In this document: piece after piece, positions 1 to 8,554 of the stretch
Layout: every line of letters begins with the position of its first letter
Numbering within the stretch: the stretch's first letter is position 1
Translations under genes and position numbers: made by a program
Notes under the pieces: model-generated
Seen by the model: the letters and a program-made list of their open reading frames with translations, nothing else
The model's database searches: none
Told to the model about the DNA's origin: nothing
Source: an uncultured Eubacteriales bacterium
GTDB lineage: Bacteria; Bacillota; Clostridia; Oscillospirales; Acutalibacteraceae
Assembly: GCA_900322105.1 (NCBI GenBank)
Contig: ONYV01000030.1
Span: 1 to 8,668, forward strand
DNA length: 8,668 nt
Reading direction: 5' to 3'

Positions 1-9
1 GTCTTTGGA

Positions 10-51
10 TCAAACGCAAAACAGAGCATGAAGTCTGTGCGCTTCATGCTC
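10..51 (-). terminator. Intrinsic terminator after addA
   Basis: On the minus strand, 24 bases past the addA stop codon, a perfect 10-bp inverted repeat (GAGCATGAAG at 24-33 and CTTCATGCTC at 42-51, read on the plus strand) encloses an 8-base loop. It is followed on the minus strand by the T-rich tract TGTTTTGCGTTTG. This is the shape of a rho-independent terminator closing the addB-addA operon. The T tract is interrupted, so termination may be incomplete. No T-run follows the stem on the plus strand, so it does not look bidirectional. Confidence 0.8.
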
Positions 52-75
52 CATTCTATGCAATGATCTCAACGG

Positions 76-3000
76 TTATGTTTCTACTTCTACCTCAGCG
101 GCGTGATGGATCGAATAGATACAGCATTTTTTGACGGGCAGCTCGAACAGTTGGGAAGCCGCTTTTCGATAAAGCCGCAGCTGCGTGCGGTAACGCACAG
201 CAAGCTCGGCAGGGTCTTTTACCCTGTCTGTTTTATAATCTACAATGATGATGCCGCTTTTGTCAATGATCAGACAGTCGATCGCACCCTGCAGGATAAC
301 GTCTTCGTTTTCAGGATAGCTTTCGTCAATATCGGACGCTTTGATATTCACTGTAAAGCGATGCTCCCGCAGCACACGTTCTGCTGAGCATATATGAGAA
401 AAAATGCTGCTTCCGACAAAGCGTTCCAGATCCGATTCATGGATCACAGCCGCCTGCGCTTCTGTTAAATATCCTTCTGAAAGCAGCCGCTGCAATTCTT
501 CCTGCGGAGATCGCTTCAACATCCCGAAATCCGCAAACTGCAAAAACAGATGCATTGCCGTACCCTTTTCTGCTCCTGTCATGTGATCTTCCTGCATAAA
601 GGCAGGTCTTGAGTCTGCAATGTGATAATCCATCATTTCATCGTGCGCTAATGCGGAGGCTGACACCTTTGACGGTATGTCCACTCTGCTTTGATAGGGA
701 TACTTTTCTGCAAAGCGCTGCTCCATCAGGCGCAGAAGTGTTTCGTCCACCATGTTTTCTTCGTTTTCTTCTATTGTGACCGAGCAATCATTTTTCAGGG
801 CGCTGACCAGACGGAAGCTCCATTTTGCTTTACAGGGAAGTGTGTCGATCTCTTCTCTTCCTGCTGCTCTTCGGAGTTCTCCCATCGAAGGATGGATCAT
901 GGCGCAAAGCATCATCCAATCAGCAAGTGAACCGCAGCTTTCTACAGCATAAGGAGAAATCCTGCCATCTTTGAGCTGCGCTTTGGAGGCATATTGTGAA
1001 AGCGCCTTTGCAAGACCTTCCTCGTTTCTTGAGGACTGATAAATGACGGTGATCAGCTTTTCCTTTGCTCTTGTCAGCGCCACATACAGCACTCTCATTG
1101 CTTCGCTCATATCCTCTGAATCCTTACACATACGGATCACGTTGCGCTGCAGCGTATTGAATTTCAGCAGGTTTTTCGTGTCTATCGTCTTTAATCCAAA
1201 GCCTAAGTCTGCCTGACAGAGGATCTCTTCTTTATCTCCGCTGCCCTTTGCGCTGAGTCCTGCTAAAATGCAGACAGGAAATTCCAGTCCTTTGGAATGA
1301 TGGATACTCATGATCCTGACAGCATCCACAGGCGCACTGTCGGCTACGCTGATATCCGTTCCGTTGTCTTCCAGATAGGTCAGATATCGAATGAATCCTG
1401 TCAGGCTCGTTTTGCCGCTGCTCTCATAGTCCTGCACAAAGCTCAAAAACTTTCGGATATTTCTGACTTTGATGCTGCCGTTTTCTGAAGCGCTCATGAT
1501 CGGCAGAAAACCTGTTTCATCCAAAAACCGATCCAGCACTCCGTAAACGGAAACCGTCACGGAAAGGGTACGCAGTTTTTCATACACTTCATAAAAATAC
1601 GCGCACTTCCGATAGAGTGTATCTTCCGTATTTTCAGCGTCTTTCAGCTTTCTTCTGAGCTTCTGATATAAATACTTGCCTTGTAATTCGTTTTTCAGCT
1701 CTGCAGCATCATCGGCGGTAAACCCGAACACAGGACTGAACAGCATTCCCAGCACAGGGATATCCTGCAATGGATTATCAAGGATCTTCAGCAGGGAGAT
1801 CAGTATATTTACTTCATAGCATCCGAAAAGACTGTACGGTTTATCAATATAGGCAGGAATGCCGCACGCATTAAGTACCTCTGCATAAGTCTGTCCGTGA
1901 GTGGAAACATAGCGCATCAGCACGGCAAAGTCGGAATAAACGGCTTTTCTTTGGGTTTCCCCGTTGGTTACCATCAGTCCGCTGCGGAGTTTTTCCTGTA
2001 TCAGCTCTGCAATGTACTTTGCTTCGGTAACATATTTGTCGCCGTCCTCGTTTTCATCGTCTGCATCGGCATTTCCGCTGATCGCATAGCCGTCCAGCAA
2101 ATGAAACTCCGCAGCAGGTTCGTCCCATTCAGGATAATTGACAGCGCCTGTCGTCAGCGCTTCTTCCTCGTTATAGGTGATCTCTCCCACTTGCTCGGAC
2201 ATCAGCGCATGAAAGACAAAGTTCACGCTGTCAATGATGCCGTCACGGCTGCGGAAATTTCTGTCAAGAATGATCTTTGCAGGAAACTGTGGGTCTTCCC
2301 TGCTGTATAGCTGAGAGGCTTCTCTGCGCGCCTTGAACAGTTCGGGCTTTGCTTCACGGAAACGGTAGATGCTTTGCTTGATATCGCCAACGACAAACAA
2401 ATTTGTTTCATTTTTCGAGACGTACCGAAAAATGTATTCCTGTATCTCATTGGTATCCTGATATTCATCCACCATGATCTGGTCGTACTGTGAAGAAAGC
2501 GTCACGGCAAATTCCGATCTGCGCCTTTTGCCGTCCTCCTGATCTGTCAAAAGCCGCAGCATCAGGTGTTCGAGGTCGGAGAAATCCAGCACACCTCTTT
2601 CCGTTTTGGCAGCAAAAAACCGTTCGTCAAACTCACAGATGATCTCACAAAGCGACTGCACCGCAGGATACAAAAGAGTCGTGTCCTGTAAATAGGTCTG
2701 CTGATCGATCCCGAAGATCGGTATCAGTTTCTCTTGGATCACATCTTCTATTCCGCTGAAACTGTCCTTGACAATAGCGCATTCTTCTTCGGTCACAGGC
2801 AGTTTTTTACCGGTCGGTTTACGATAGGATACGGACTCATAGGAATTGACACAGTGGGAGATGCTGTCCCAGTCGCCGCTTTTCATTGCGTCTTTTAGCT
2901 TTTGAAGATAAGCGCTGAGATATTGCAGTTTGTTTTCGCCGCAGGTTTTCGTACCTGTACAAAATGCCTGATTGTTTTGTATCACGTCCTCAGCGTTTGA

Positions 3001-3690
3001 AAGCAGTTCTGTCATATAATCCACGGACGGAGAAAGCTTTTGCATGGCGACCGCTGCATAGATCGTTTTGCCGACAGGAATTGACGGATCGTAAAAAGCC
3101 AGCACTTTTGCAAGATGATCCGATAGAAACGGATGGGCGATACAGCTGTTATAGACTTCCAAGATCGACTGTTCAAGGTTTTTGTCTGTTTTATTCGAGG
3201 ACAAAAGCTGACTGAGCAGCAAAAAGCCTTCCTCGCCTTTTTGGTAGCTTTCTTCGATGATCTCTGAAAGAACCCGATGTTTCATTACATCGGATTCTCC
3301 TTCCGAAGCAATGCGGAAGTCCTGATTTATATTCAGAAGATAGAAATTTTCTCTGATGATGCGGCTGCAAAAGCTATGAATGGTGCAGATATCGGCGGAT
3401 GGCAGCAAAAGCTGCTGACGGCGGAGCAGGGTGTTATCGGGCTCTGACAATATCTTTTGTTCAATGGCAGAAGCGATCCTGCTGCGCATTTCTTCTGCCG
3501 CCGCTTTGGTGAAGGTCACGATCAGCATCCTGTCAGCATCGATCGGGTTTTCCGGATCTGTCAGGAGCTTGATGACACGCTGTACCAGCACTCTTGTTTT
3601 TCCTGAGCCTGCCGCCGCCGAAACAATGATCGAACCGCCAAAGGCATTGACGGCATCCTCCTGAGCAGGTGTTAAACGAAACTTACTCAT
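76..3690 (-). CDS. addA: ATP-dependent helicase/nuclease subunit A (AddA)
   Basis: AddA is the motor subunit of the AddAB complex, which unwinds and resects double-strand DNA ends for RecA-dependent repair. The 1204-residue protein is close to the usual length of about 1200-1240. SF1A (UvrD-like) helicase motifs appear in order: Q-like LTPAQ (6-10), Walker A AAAGSGKT (25-32), Ia TFTKAAAEEM (59-68), Walker B MVDEYQDT (406-413), III GDIKQSIYRFR (435-445), IV DRNFRS (476-481), V MSIHHSKGLEF (794-804) and VI YVALTRAKEK (869-878). The C-terminal RecB-family nuclease has GTAMH (H1047), GAID (D1138), VDYKTD (D1151, K1153) and QLRLY (1170-1174), so both activities look intact. The start at 3690 is chosen because an AGGAGGAGG ribosome binding site lies 9 bases upstream and the homologous N-terminus begins there. 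A longer in-frame reading to 3777 would need a TTG codon inside addB. The ATG overlaps the addB stop (ATGAGTAA), which suggests translational coupling. Confidence 0.97.
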   Translation of the reverse strand: MSKFRLTPAQEDAVNAFGGSIIVSAAAGSGKTRVLVQRVIKLLTDPENPIDADRMLIVTFTKAAAEEMRSRIASAIEQKILSEPDNTLLRRQQLLLPSADICTIHSFCSRIIRENFYLLNINQDFRIASEGESDVMKHRVLSEIIEESYQKGEEGFLLLSQLLSSNKTDKNLEQSILEVYNSCIAHPFLSDHLAKVLAFYDPSIPVGKTIYAAVAMQKLSPSVDYMTELLSNAEDVIQNNQAFCTGTKTCGENKLQYLSAYLQKLKDAMKSGDWDSISHCVNSYESVSYRKPTGKKLPVTEEECAIVKDSFSGIEDVIQEKLIPIFGIDQQTYLQDTTLLYPAVQSLCEIICEFDERFFAAKTERGVLDFSDLEHLMLRLLTDQEDGKRRRSEFAVTLSSQYDQIMVDEYQDTNEIQEYIFRYVSKNETNLFVVGDIKQSIYRFREAKPELFKARREASQLYSREDPQFPAKIILDRNFRSRDGIIDSVNFVFHALMSEQVGEITYNEEEALTTGAVNYPEWDEPAAEFHLLDGYAISGNADADDENEDGDKYVTEAKYIAELIQEKLRSGLMVTNGETQRKAVYSDFAVLMRYVSTHGQTYAEVLNACGIPAYIDKPYSLFGCYEVNILISLLKILDNPLQDIPVLGMLFSPVFGFTADDAAELKNELQGKYLYQKLRRKLKDAENTEDTLYRKCAYFYEVYEKLRTLSVTVSVYGVLDRFLDETGFLPIMSASENGSIKVRNIRKFLSFVQDYESSGKTSLTGFIRYLTYLEDNGTDISVADSAPVDAVRIMSIHHSKGLEFPVCILAGLSAKGSGDKEEILCQADLGFGLKTIDTKNLLKFNTLQRNVIRMCKDSEDMSEAMRVLYVALTRAKEKLITVIYQSSRNEEGLAKALSQYASKAQLKDGRISPYAVESCGSLADWMMLCAMIHPSMGELRRAAGREEIDTLPCKAKWSFRLVSALKNDCSVTIEENEENMVDETLLRLMEQRFAEKYPYQSRVDIPSKVSASALAHDEMMDYHIADSRPAFMQEDHMTGAEKGTAMHLFLQFADFGMLKRSPQEELQRLLSEGYLTEAQAAVIHESDLERFVGSSIFSHICSAERVLREHRFTVNIKASDIDESYPENEDVILQGAIDCLIIDKSGIIIVDYKTDRVKDPAELAVRYRTQLRLYRKAASQLFELPVKKCCIYSIHHAAEVEVET

Positions 3691-6600
3691 CTTTGTTTTC
3701 CTCCTCCTGACACATCTCTTCGATCGCTGCATGATTGCTCTTTTTGTCGACTCTTCTGAATGCCTTGCCCTCTTCAAATGCGCAGACCGAGCGGTAGTCG
3801 CAATACTGACAGCCGTCTATACCGCCGCCTTTCACGGGTTCACGTCCGATCTTGCCGCCATACAGAGCATTTGCCATAGACAGCAGTTTTTTGTCAAGAT
3901 AGGAAAAGATCTTTCCATAGCTTTCAAGGCTCGTCAGACTGCTGCTCTGCAGTTTTCCGTCTTTTCCTAACTTTGCGGGAATGAAAACACCTGCGCAGTC
4001 TTTTTCCATCGCCTCAATGATCTCAGGATCGTTTATCAGCAGTCCGTTCATTCTCAGCGAGGACTGCTGATCCTTCAGAATGGCTTTTTGCGTTTCTTCG
4101 CTGTGGTGACCGCCTGTTTTAGATACCGGCGTTGAAGGGAAATACAGGATCCCTGCAGGCGCTAAAGAATACTGCTGATCTTCGGAATAATGCTCTTGAC
4201 CGTTTTTGTTGATGATCGACAGATACAGCAGCATCTGGATATTCAGACCGTACAGCACATCCGAAAGCCGAAACTTTTTATTTCCTGTTTTATAGTCGAT
4301 GATACGGATATACTTACACTGATCTTTCACATAGGTATCTACCCTGTCGACCTTGCCGACCACCTGCACGGTATTTCCGTCGGGCAGTTTCAGTTCATAT
4401 GCAGGGATGTCGCCCTGATCTGAGATCTCAAGTTCAAAGTCTGTCGGCACAAAGCTGCCGCTGTTCATTTCACGGATCATATGACGCAGTATGAGCGCAA
4501 GGTTTCTTTCGATCATGCGGAACTGTGCCATAAAGCGTTCGCTTCTTTCCTCCTCGCTGCCGATCTCTTTCAGATAGGCAGTGATGTATTTGTCGATGAG
4601 TTCCTGCAGCTTGCTTTCATCTGCGGTTTTCAGTGTTTCTGCCCCTTCGTTTTTCATCAGCTGTTCCAGAATAAAATGCACGGTGCTTCCATACAGTCCT
4701 GCGTCCATTGTCGCCTTTTTTCTTGGATAGGCTTTTAAGCCGTATCGGCAAAAATACCGGAAGGGACATTGATAAAAGCTCTCTACCTGAGAAGCGGAAA
4801 GTGTCAGCTTTTCCCCGAAAAGACGCTTTGACCGCTCAGAGGTGCTGAGATGGTACGGTTCATCGAGCAGCATCCTTTCGATAGAAGAAAAACGGGAGAA
4901 ATATGTCTTTGAATGCGCATAATATTCCTTGAGGGTCGCAGACAATGCCGTATGACTGTGCCAAAGAGAAGCGCACTCCTCAAAACTCTGCTGTTCGGTA
5001 CAGATCTTTTCCTCATCCGTGAGGTCTTCATAATACCGCACACGCACCTTTGGAAGGATCGCCTGTATCTCTTTGATGATTACAGACGGCTCGCAGGTCT
5101 CTCCCTTGGAATTTGTCAGACAGCAGCTGACAAAGAGCTTTTCAGACGGCAGCGCAAGAGAACTGTAAGCGTTGAATTTTTCCTTCAGCGTCATGCCGTA
5201 AACAGCGTCATACAACGGCAGTTCCATGCCGATGAGCGTGGTCCTTTCACTGTCGCTGAACAAGCCCGAAGCGGTCGGAACGATCGGGAATACGCCTTCC
5301 AGCGCTCCGATCACAAACACTGCTTTCTGCTTTTGCAGACGGATATTGCCTGCCGTGCCGATCATGACGTGATCGAGAGTCTGGGGGATATCTGACAATG
5401 CATTCTTTCGTATCATCAGCTTCAAAAGTTCTTCGTATCTTCTGCTGTCAAGAGCTGTGCTGCCGAGAACCGTGTACATTTTATCCAGCAGCTTCATCGC
5501 AATATCCCATACCCTTGCTTCCGTTTCCTTTTGTCTGGTGTCATTGACGGATTCCAGACGGCTGACAAGAGATTTCATCTTTTTCGCCGTGCCAAGCTCC
5601 TGCAGCAGCATAAAAACGGCTTTGGAAATGTCACCGCCGTTTTCTGCCTTTGACAGCGACTCCGAAAAAGTCAGCAGCGGTTCGATCACTTTTTTTCGCA
5701 GCGCTTCGATCTTTTCCAGTTCTTCTTCATCTACCGCTTCTTCGTTACCGTTCGGATTCATGGTGAAAGGCCTCTTCCAGCGACTGCCCTTGATATCCCA
5801 AAGATAAGCATAGTTTTCCAGCAGATAGACCTCTGTCTGACTGAGAGAAGTCATATCGGTTTTCAGATATGTCAGGATACTTTCTGTATTGAATGAGGAA
5901 TGGATCACTTCAAAGGCGGACAGGATCAGGCGGATCAGCGGCTTTTCTTTTAGCGGCTGAGGCGCTGACATAAAATACGGGATATGATACTTTGGAAATT
6001 CCGAAACGATCAGATTTTTGAACAGCTCAGGCTCACGGAAGATCACAGTAATGTCACGATAGGCATATTGCTCCTCACGCACCAGTTTTCTGATCTCTCT
6101 GCACACCTGATGGATCTCGTCATACTCGTCCTTTGCTTCATAGATCTTTACGGCGCCGTCATTGTAATCATACGCATCTCCGTCAAACCGAAAAACAGAT
6201 TCCTCTATCGCTTTCAGAGAATCACTCTTGTAGCGATAGATCGTATCCATCCATTCCACGGGCTGTATCTCAACATCATACTGTTCTGCGATCATGCGCA
6301 GCTGACGCAGGGTCGTGTCCGGCTCCTGAAAAATGGAATTGCCGATCTCTGCTGCACTGCTTTTATCACAGCACAAAGACACCACAACAGACTCCGCCTG
6401 TTGAATAATACATTCCAGTATCTTCCTCTCCTGCCCTGAAAAGCCGTTGAACGAGTCGATATAGACATCCTTTCCTTCAAAATAGGGATGCTCGCACAGC
6501 AGCTCATACAACCTCACCAAATCATCGTCAGGGTCACTGTAAGTATTGTACAGCAGCGCATCATAGGCTTCATAGATCGCAGCGCTTTCCCTGAGTTTTC

Positions 6601-7045
6601 GGCTCAGCCGAGGCTGTGTTGTTTTGTTTGCAGCATCATACAGATCGGAAGGTTTAATACCGCACATTTTGAATTCGTTGACAGCCCCAAGCATCAGATC
6701 GGCGAAATCATTCTTTTTGCTCCTGACACTATACAGCGTCAGCTGCTCTGATACTGCCTCTGCCGCTGTACTCATCAACACCGCTTTTGCGCCGTCATCC
6801 AATCGTTTCAGATGATTGCCGCCGTAAAGCTCACTCACGGTTTCATACAGCCGCTTAAAACTCAGGACGCTGATATCTGCAGATGCCCTTGCGCCAAGGG
6901 TATCCAAGATCCTTTTTTCATTCTGAAAGGAACTTTGTTCTGGAACTAATAGAACGATGGCTCTCTTGCGTGCGTTTTGCTGTATTAAGCGGTGTATCGC
7001 TTCGGTTTTTCCGCTGCCGCTTCGTCCTGCTATGATTTTGAGCAT
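3683..7045 (-). CDS. addB: ATP-dependent helicase/deoxyribonuclease subunit B (AddB)
   Basis: AddB is the partner of AddA. In characterised Firmicutes it supplies a second nuclease, which cuts one of the two strands, and a degenerate helicase fold that recognises Chi. The 1120-residue protein compares with about 1150-1170 in Bacillus. Visible features are an N-terminal Walker A GRSGSGKT (7-14) and no convincing later helicase motifs, as expected for this subunit. The C-terminal RecB-like nuclease shows GSTVH (H790), VGKVDRVD (D900) and IIDYKTG (D917, K919). The four cysteines expected to hold a 4Fe-4S cluster are present: C760 in the QCPFRYF motif, then C1079, C1082 and C1088 with C-x2-C-x5-C spacing near the C-terminus. 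The ATG at 7045 is preceded by AAAAAAGGAG with an 11-base gap to the start, which is acceptable but rather long. It is the first gene of a two-gene operon and overlaps addA by 8 bases. All catalytic and cluster residues are present, so nothing suggests decay. Confidence 0.97.
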   Translation of the reverse strand: MLKIIAGRSGSGKTEAIHRLIQQNARKRAIVLLVPEQSSFQNEKRILDTLGARASADISVLSFKRLYETVSELYGGNHLKRLDDGAKAVLMSTAAEAVSEQLTLYSVRSKKNDFADLMLGAVNEFKMCGIKPSDLYDAANKTTQPRLSRKLRESAAIYEAYDALLYNTYSDPDDDLVRLYELLCEHPYFEGKDVYIDSFNGFSGQERKILECIIQQAESVVVSLCCDKSSAAEIGNSIFQEPDTTLRQLRMIAEQYDVEIQPVEWMDTIYRYKSDSLKAIEESVFRFDGDAYDYNDGAVKIYEAKDEYDEIHQVCREIRKLVREEQYAYRDITVIFREPELFKNLIVSEFPKYHIPYFMSAPQPLKEKPLIRLILSAFEVIHSSFNTESILTYLKTDMTSLSQTEVYLLENYAYLWDIKGSRWKRPFTMNPNGNEEAVDEEELEKIEALRKKVIEPLLTFSESLSKAENGGDISKAVFMLLQELGTAKKMKSLVSRLESVNDTRQKETEARVWDIAMKLLDKMYTVLGSTALDSRRYEELLKLMIRKNALSDIPQTLDHVMIGTAGNIRLQKQKAVFVIGALEGVFPIVPTASGLFSDSERTTLIGMELPLYDAVYGMTLKEKFNAYSSLALPSEKLFVSCCLTNSKGETCEPSVIIKEIQAILPKVRVRYYEDLTDEEKICTEQQSFEECASLWHSHTALSATLKEYYAHSKTYFSRFSSIERMLLDEPYHLSTSERSKRLFGEKLTLSASQVESFYQCPFRYFCRYGLKAYPRKKATMDAGLYGSTVHFILEQLMKNEGAETLKTADESKLQELIDKYITAYLKEIGSEEERSERFMAQFRMIERNLALILRHMIREMNSGSFVPTDFELEISDQGDIPAYELKLPDGNTVQVVGKVDRVDTYVKDQCKYIRIIDYKTGNKKFRLSDVLYGLNIQMLLYLSIINKNGQEHYSEDQQYSLAPAGILYFPSTPVSKTGGHHSEETQKAILKDQQSSLRMNGLLINDPEIIEAMEKDCAGVFIPAKLGKDGKLQSSSLTSLESYGKIFSYLDKKLLSMANALYGGKIGREPVKGGGIDGCQYCDYRSVCAFEEGKAFRRVDKKSNHAAIEEMCQEEENKDE
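3700..3708 (-). promoter_or_regulatory. Strong Shine-Dalgarno site of addA inside addB
   Basis: The minus strand reads AGGAGGAGG followed by a 9-base spacer and ATG at 3690. The site lies within the last codons of addB and decides the addA start. It places initiation at MSKFRLTP rather than at an upstream in-frame TTG (3777), and would allow ribosomes finishing addB to re-initiate on addA. Confidence 0.85.
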
Positions 7046-7143
7046 ATCATCTCATACTCCTTTTTTCAATTTGTCACTAAATGAACTATGTTATGATACC
7101 ATACCTAATGTGCTTTCCTTCTGCACGATCGTTTTGCCATCGA

Positions 7144-7192
7144 GTGTTTTCTATTAAAACACATACGGAAAACTGTCACAACCAATAGAAAA
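7144..7192. repeat. Overlapping inverted repeats in the addB leader
   Basis: Two dyads share bases. GTGTTTT (7144-7150) and AAAACAC (7156-7162) form a perfect 7-bp hairpin with a 5-base loop. TTTTCTATT (7147-7155) and AATAGAAAA (7184-7192) form a perfect 9-bp repeat with a 28-base spacer. The two pairings exclude each other. They lie just downstream of the candidate promoter's -10, so they would be transcribed in the leader. They could be alternative RNA folds or an operator, but in AT-rich sequence they could also be chance. Confidence 0.35.
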
Positions 7193-7205
7193 GGCATTTG
7201 TATTT

Positions 7206-7234
7206 ATCATATCAGATTTATCCTTGTCTGTATA
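7206..7234 (-). promoter_or_regulatory. Candidate sigma-A promoter for addB-addA
   Basis: On the minus strand, TATACA (plus 7229-7234; four of six matches to TTGACA) is followed after 17 bases by TATGAT (plus 7206-7211; five of six matches to TATAAT). A TG sits one base before the -10, giving an extended -10. The position fits: just downstream of the prfB terminator and about 160 bases before addB. The call is by eye only. The alternative TGGTATCAT nearer to addB lacks a matching -35. Confidence 0.45.
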
Positions 7235-7279
7235 GAGTTTTTTGATGTTGATCCTGCGGATGTACTTCTTTTGGTACAC

Positions 7280-7316
7280 AAAAAAGCCGATGAAGCCTGC
7301 AAAAGCTCCACCGGCT
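7280..7316 (-). terminator. Intrinsic terminator after prfB
   Basis: Fifty bases after the prfB stop, the minus strand carries a 12-bp stem, AGCCGGTGGAGC pairing with GCTTCATCGGCT, with two G-U wobbles and an 8-base loop. Six Ts run directly from the end of the stem. This is a textbook rho-independent terminator and separates prfB transcription from addB-addA. The two wobble pairs become A-C mismatches on the opposite strand, so it acts in the prfB direction only. Confidence 0.9.
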
Positions 7317-7366
7317 CTGATATTAGTAGACTTGAACAAACACCGAAAGCTGTGTCTTTCAAACGA

Positions 7367-8500
7367 TCATTCTTCTGAAAAGTCATTGTTCAGCTTGTTA
7401 AGGCTCGCCGCTTTCAGGTATGCATTGATAAAGCCGTCAAGATCGCCGTCCATGACTGCGTTGATATTGCCTGTTTCAAAGCCTGTACGGTGATCCTTGA
7501 CCATAGTATAGGGCATGAATACATAGGAACGGATCTGCGCACCCCATGCGATCTCTTTCTGTACGCCCTTGATGTCCTCGATCTTTTCAAGATGCTCTCT
7601 TTCCTTGATCTCGATCAGTTTGGAGCGGAGCATCATCATGGCGATATCTCTGTTCTGATACTGGCTTCTTTCCACCTGAGAAGCGACAACGATACCTGTC
7701 GGGATATGCGTCAGACGTACAGCGGATGAGGTTTTGTTGACCTTCTGACCGCCTGCGCCGCTGGCACGGTATACGTCCATTTTGATATCCTCGGGTCGGA
7801 TCTCAACGTCGATCGTATTATCGATCTCAGGCATAACTTCTATCGACGCAAAGGAAGTATGCCGTCTGCCTGATGCGTCAAACGGCGACACACGTACCAG
7901 ACGGTGTACGCCCGATTCGCTTTTGAGGTAGCCATATGCATTTTCACCCTCGATCAGCAGCACTGCGCTTTTCAGTCCTGCTTCTTCGCCGTCAAGATAA
8001 TCGACTGCCGTCACCTTAAAGCTATGCTGTTCCGCCCATTTGTTATACATACGGTACAGCATTTCCGCCCAGTCCTGCGCCTCTGTTCCGCCTGCACCTG
8101 CATGGAACGTCAGGATCGCATTTTTGGAATCATATTCCCCTGTCAGAAGGGTCTGCAGCCGCTGTTTCTCGTAGCTTTTGACAACATTGTCCAGCTCCTG
8201 CTGCGCTTCTTCCAGAAGGCTCAGGTCTTCTTCTTCATTGGCAAGCTCAATGAGCGCCAAAGTATCTTCATAAGCCGTTGTCAGTTCCTGATAGGCATTC
8301 ACCTTATTTTTCAGCGCGCCTGTTTTTTGCAGCACCTTCTGAGAGTTTTCAACGTCATCCCAGAAACCCGGCTGTGCAGCTCTCTGCTCCAACTGTTCGA
8401 TCTCCATCTTCATCTTGTCCAGTCCCAAAGCATTGGCAAGATCCTTGATGTCTGCCTCCATCCCCTCTAACTGCAGCTTCAATTCTTCAAACTGTAACAT
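7367..8500 (-). CDS. prfB: Peptide chain release factor 2 (RF2), without programmed frameshift
   Basis: RF2 releases finished polypeptides at UGA and UAA codons in the ribosomal A site. The 377-residue protein shows the alpha-helical N-terminal domain, then HAGAGGTEAQDW (133-144), the RF2-specific stop-reading tripeptide SPF (205-207) in RVSPFDASGRRHTS, and the catalytic GGQ (250-252) in YRASGAGGQKVNKT, with Ala at 246. SPF rather than PxT separates it from RF1. The ATG at 8500 is the furthest upstream start possible, because an in-frame TGA lies at 8507-8509. The Shine-Dalgarno is weak (GAAAGAGA, close to the ATG). Where most bacteria have CTT TGA C near codon 25 and need a +1 frameshift, this gene reads GGA CTG GAC AAG straight through (L27, D28), so the usual RF2 autoregulation is absent. 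The gene itself ends in TGA. It is followed by its own terminator and is probably monocistronic. Confidence 0.97.
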   Translation of the reverse strand: MLQFEELKLQLEGMEADIKDLANALGLDKMKMEIEQLEQRAAQPGFWDDVENSQKVLQKTGALKNKVNAYQELTTAYEDTLALIELANEEEDLSLLEEAQQELDNVVKSYEKQRLQTLLTGEYDSKNAILTFHAGAGGTEAQDWAEMLYRMYNKWAEQHSFKVTAVDYLDGEEAGLKSAVLLIEGENAYGYLKSESGVHRLVRVSPFDASGRRHTSFASIEVMPEIDNTIDVEIRPEDIKMDVYRASGAGGQKVNKTSSAVRLTHIPTGIVVASQVERSQYQNRDIAMMMLRSKLIEIKEREHLEKIEDIKGVQKEIAWGAQIRSYVFMPYTMVKDHRTGFETGNINAVMDGDLDGFINAYLKAASLNKLNNDFSEE

Positions 8501-8554
8501 TCTCTTTCACCGCTTCTCTCTGATCTCTTCTTTTGATAATATGCATAAACATTA

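Larger units (their letters stand above)
7046..7279 (-). other. addB leader and intergenic region
   Basis: About 230 bases lie between the prfB terminator and the addB start codon. The region is AT-rich and holds no supportable gene. It contains a candidate sigma-A promoter (7206-7234), a second weaker extended -10 (minus-strand TGGTATCAT near 7099-7107), two nested inverted repeats (7144-7162 and 7147-7192), the 8-bp palindrome ACGATCGT (7125-7132) and the addB Shine-Dalgarno site (7057-7066). I see no recognisable riboswitch or T-box pattern. Confidence 0.6.

Noticed and set aside
3691..3777. 29-residue N-terminal extension of AddA (MKRARHSEES...)
   Set aside because: It would start at a TTG inside addB with no ribosome binding site and is not homologous to known AddA N-termini. 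The ATG at 3690 has a near-perfect Shine-Dalgarno.
4913..5395. 160-residue plus-strand frame inside addB, with 5984-6439 and similar frames
   Set aside because: These are antisense shadows of addB with no ribosome binding site, and the sense protein is intact and conserved throughout.
7080..7092. GAACTATGTTA as a possible LexA/DinR box upstream of addB
   Set aside because: The Firmicute box needs GAAC-N4-GTTC. Here the spacing and the second half-site do not fit.
7154..7339. 61-residue minus-strand frame between prfB and addB
   Set aside because: It begins with TTG, has no Shine-Dalgarno, and runs through the prfB terminator, whose stem and T-run account for its hydrophobic-looking GGAFAGFIGFF stretch.
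7904..8470. 188-residue plus-strand frame antisense to prfB
   Set aside because: It is a shadow of the strongly conserved prfB frame, with a cysteine- and phenylalanine-rich composition and no family resemblance.
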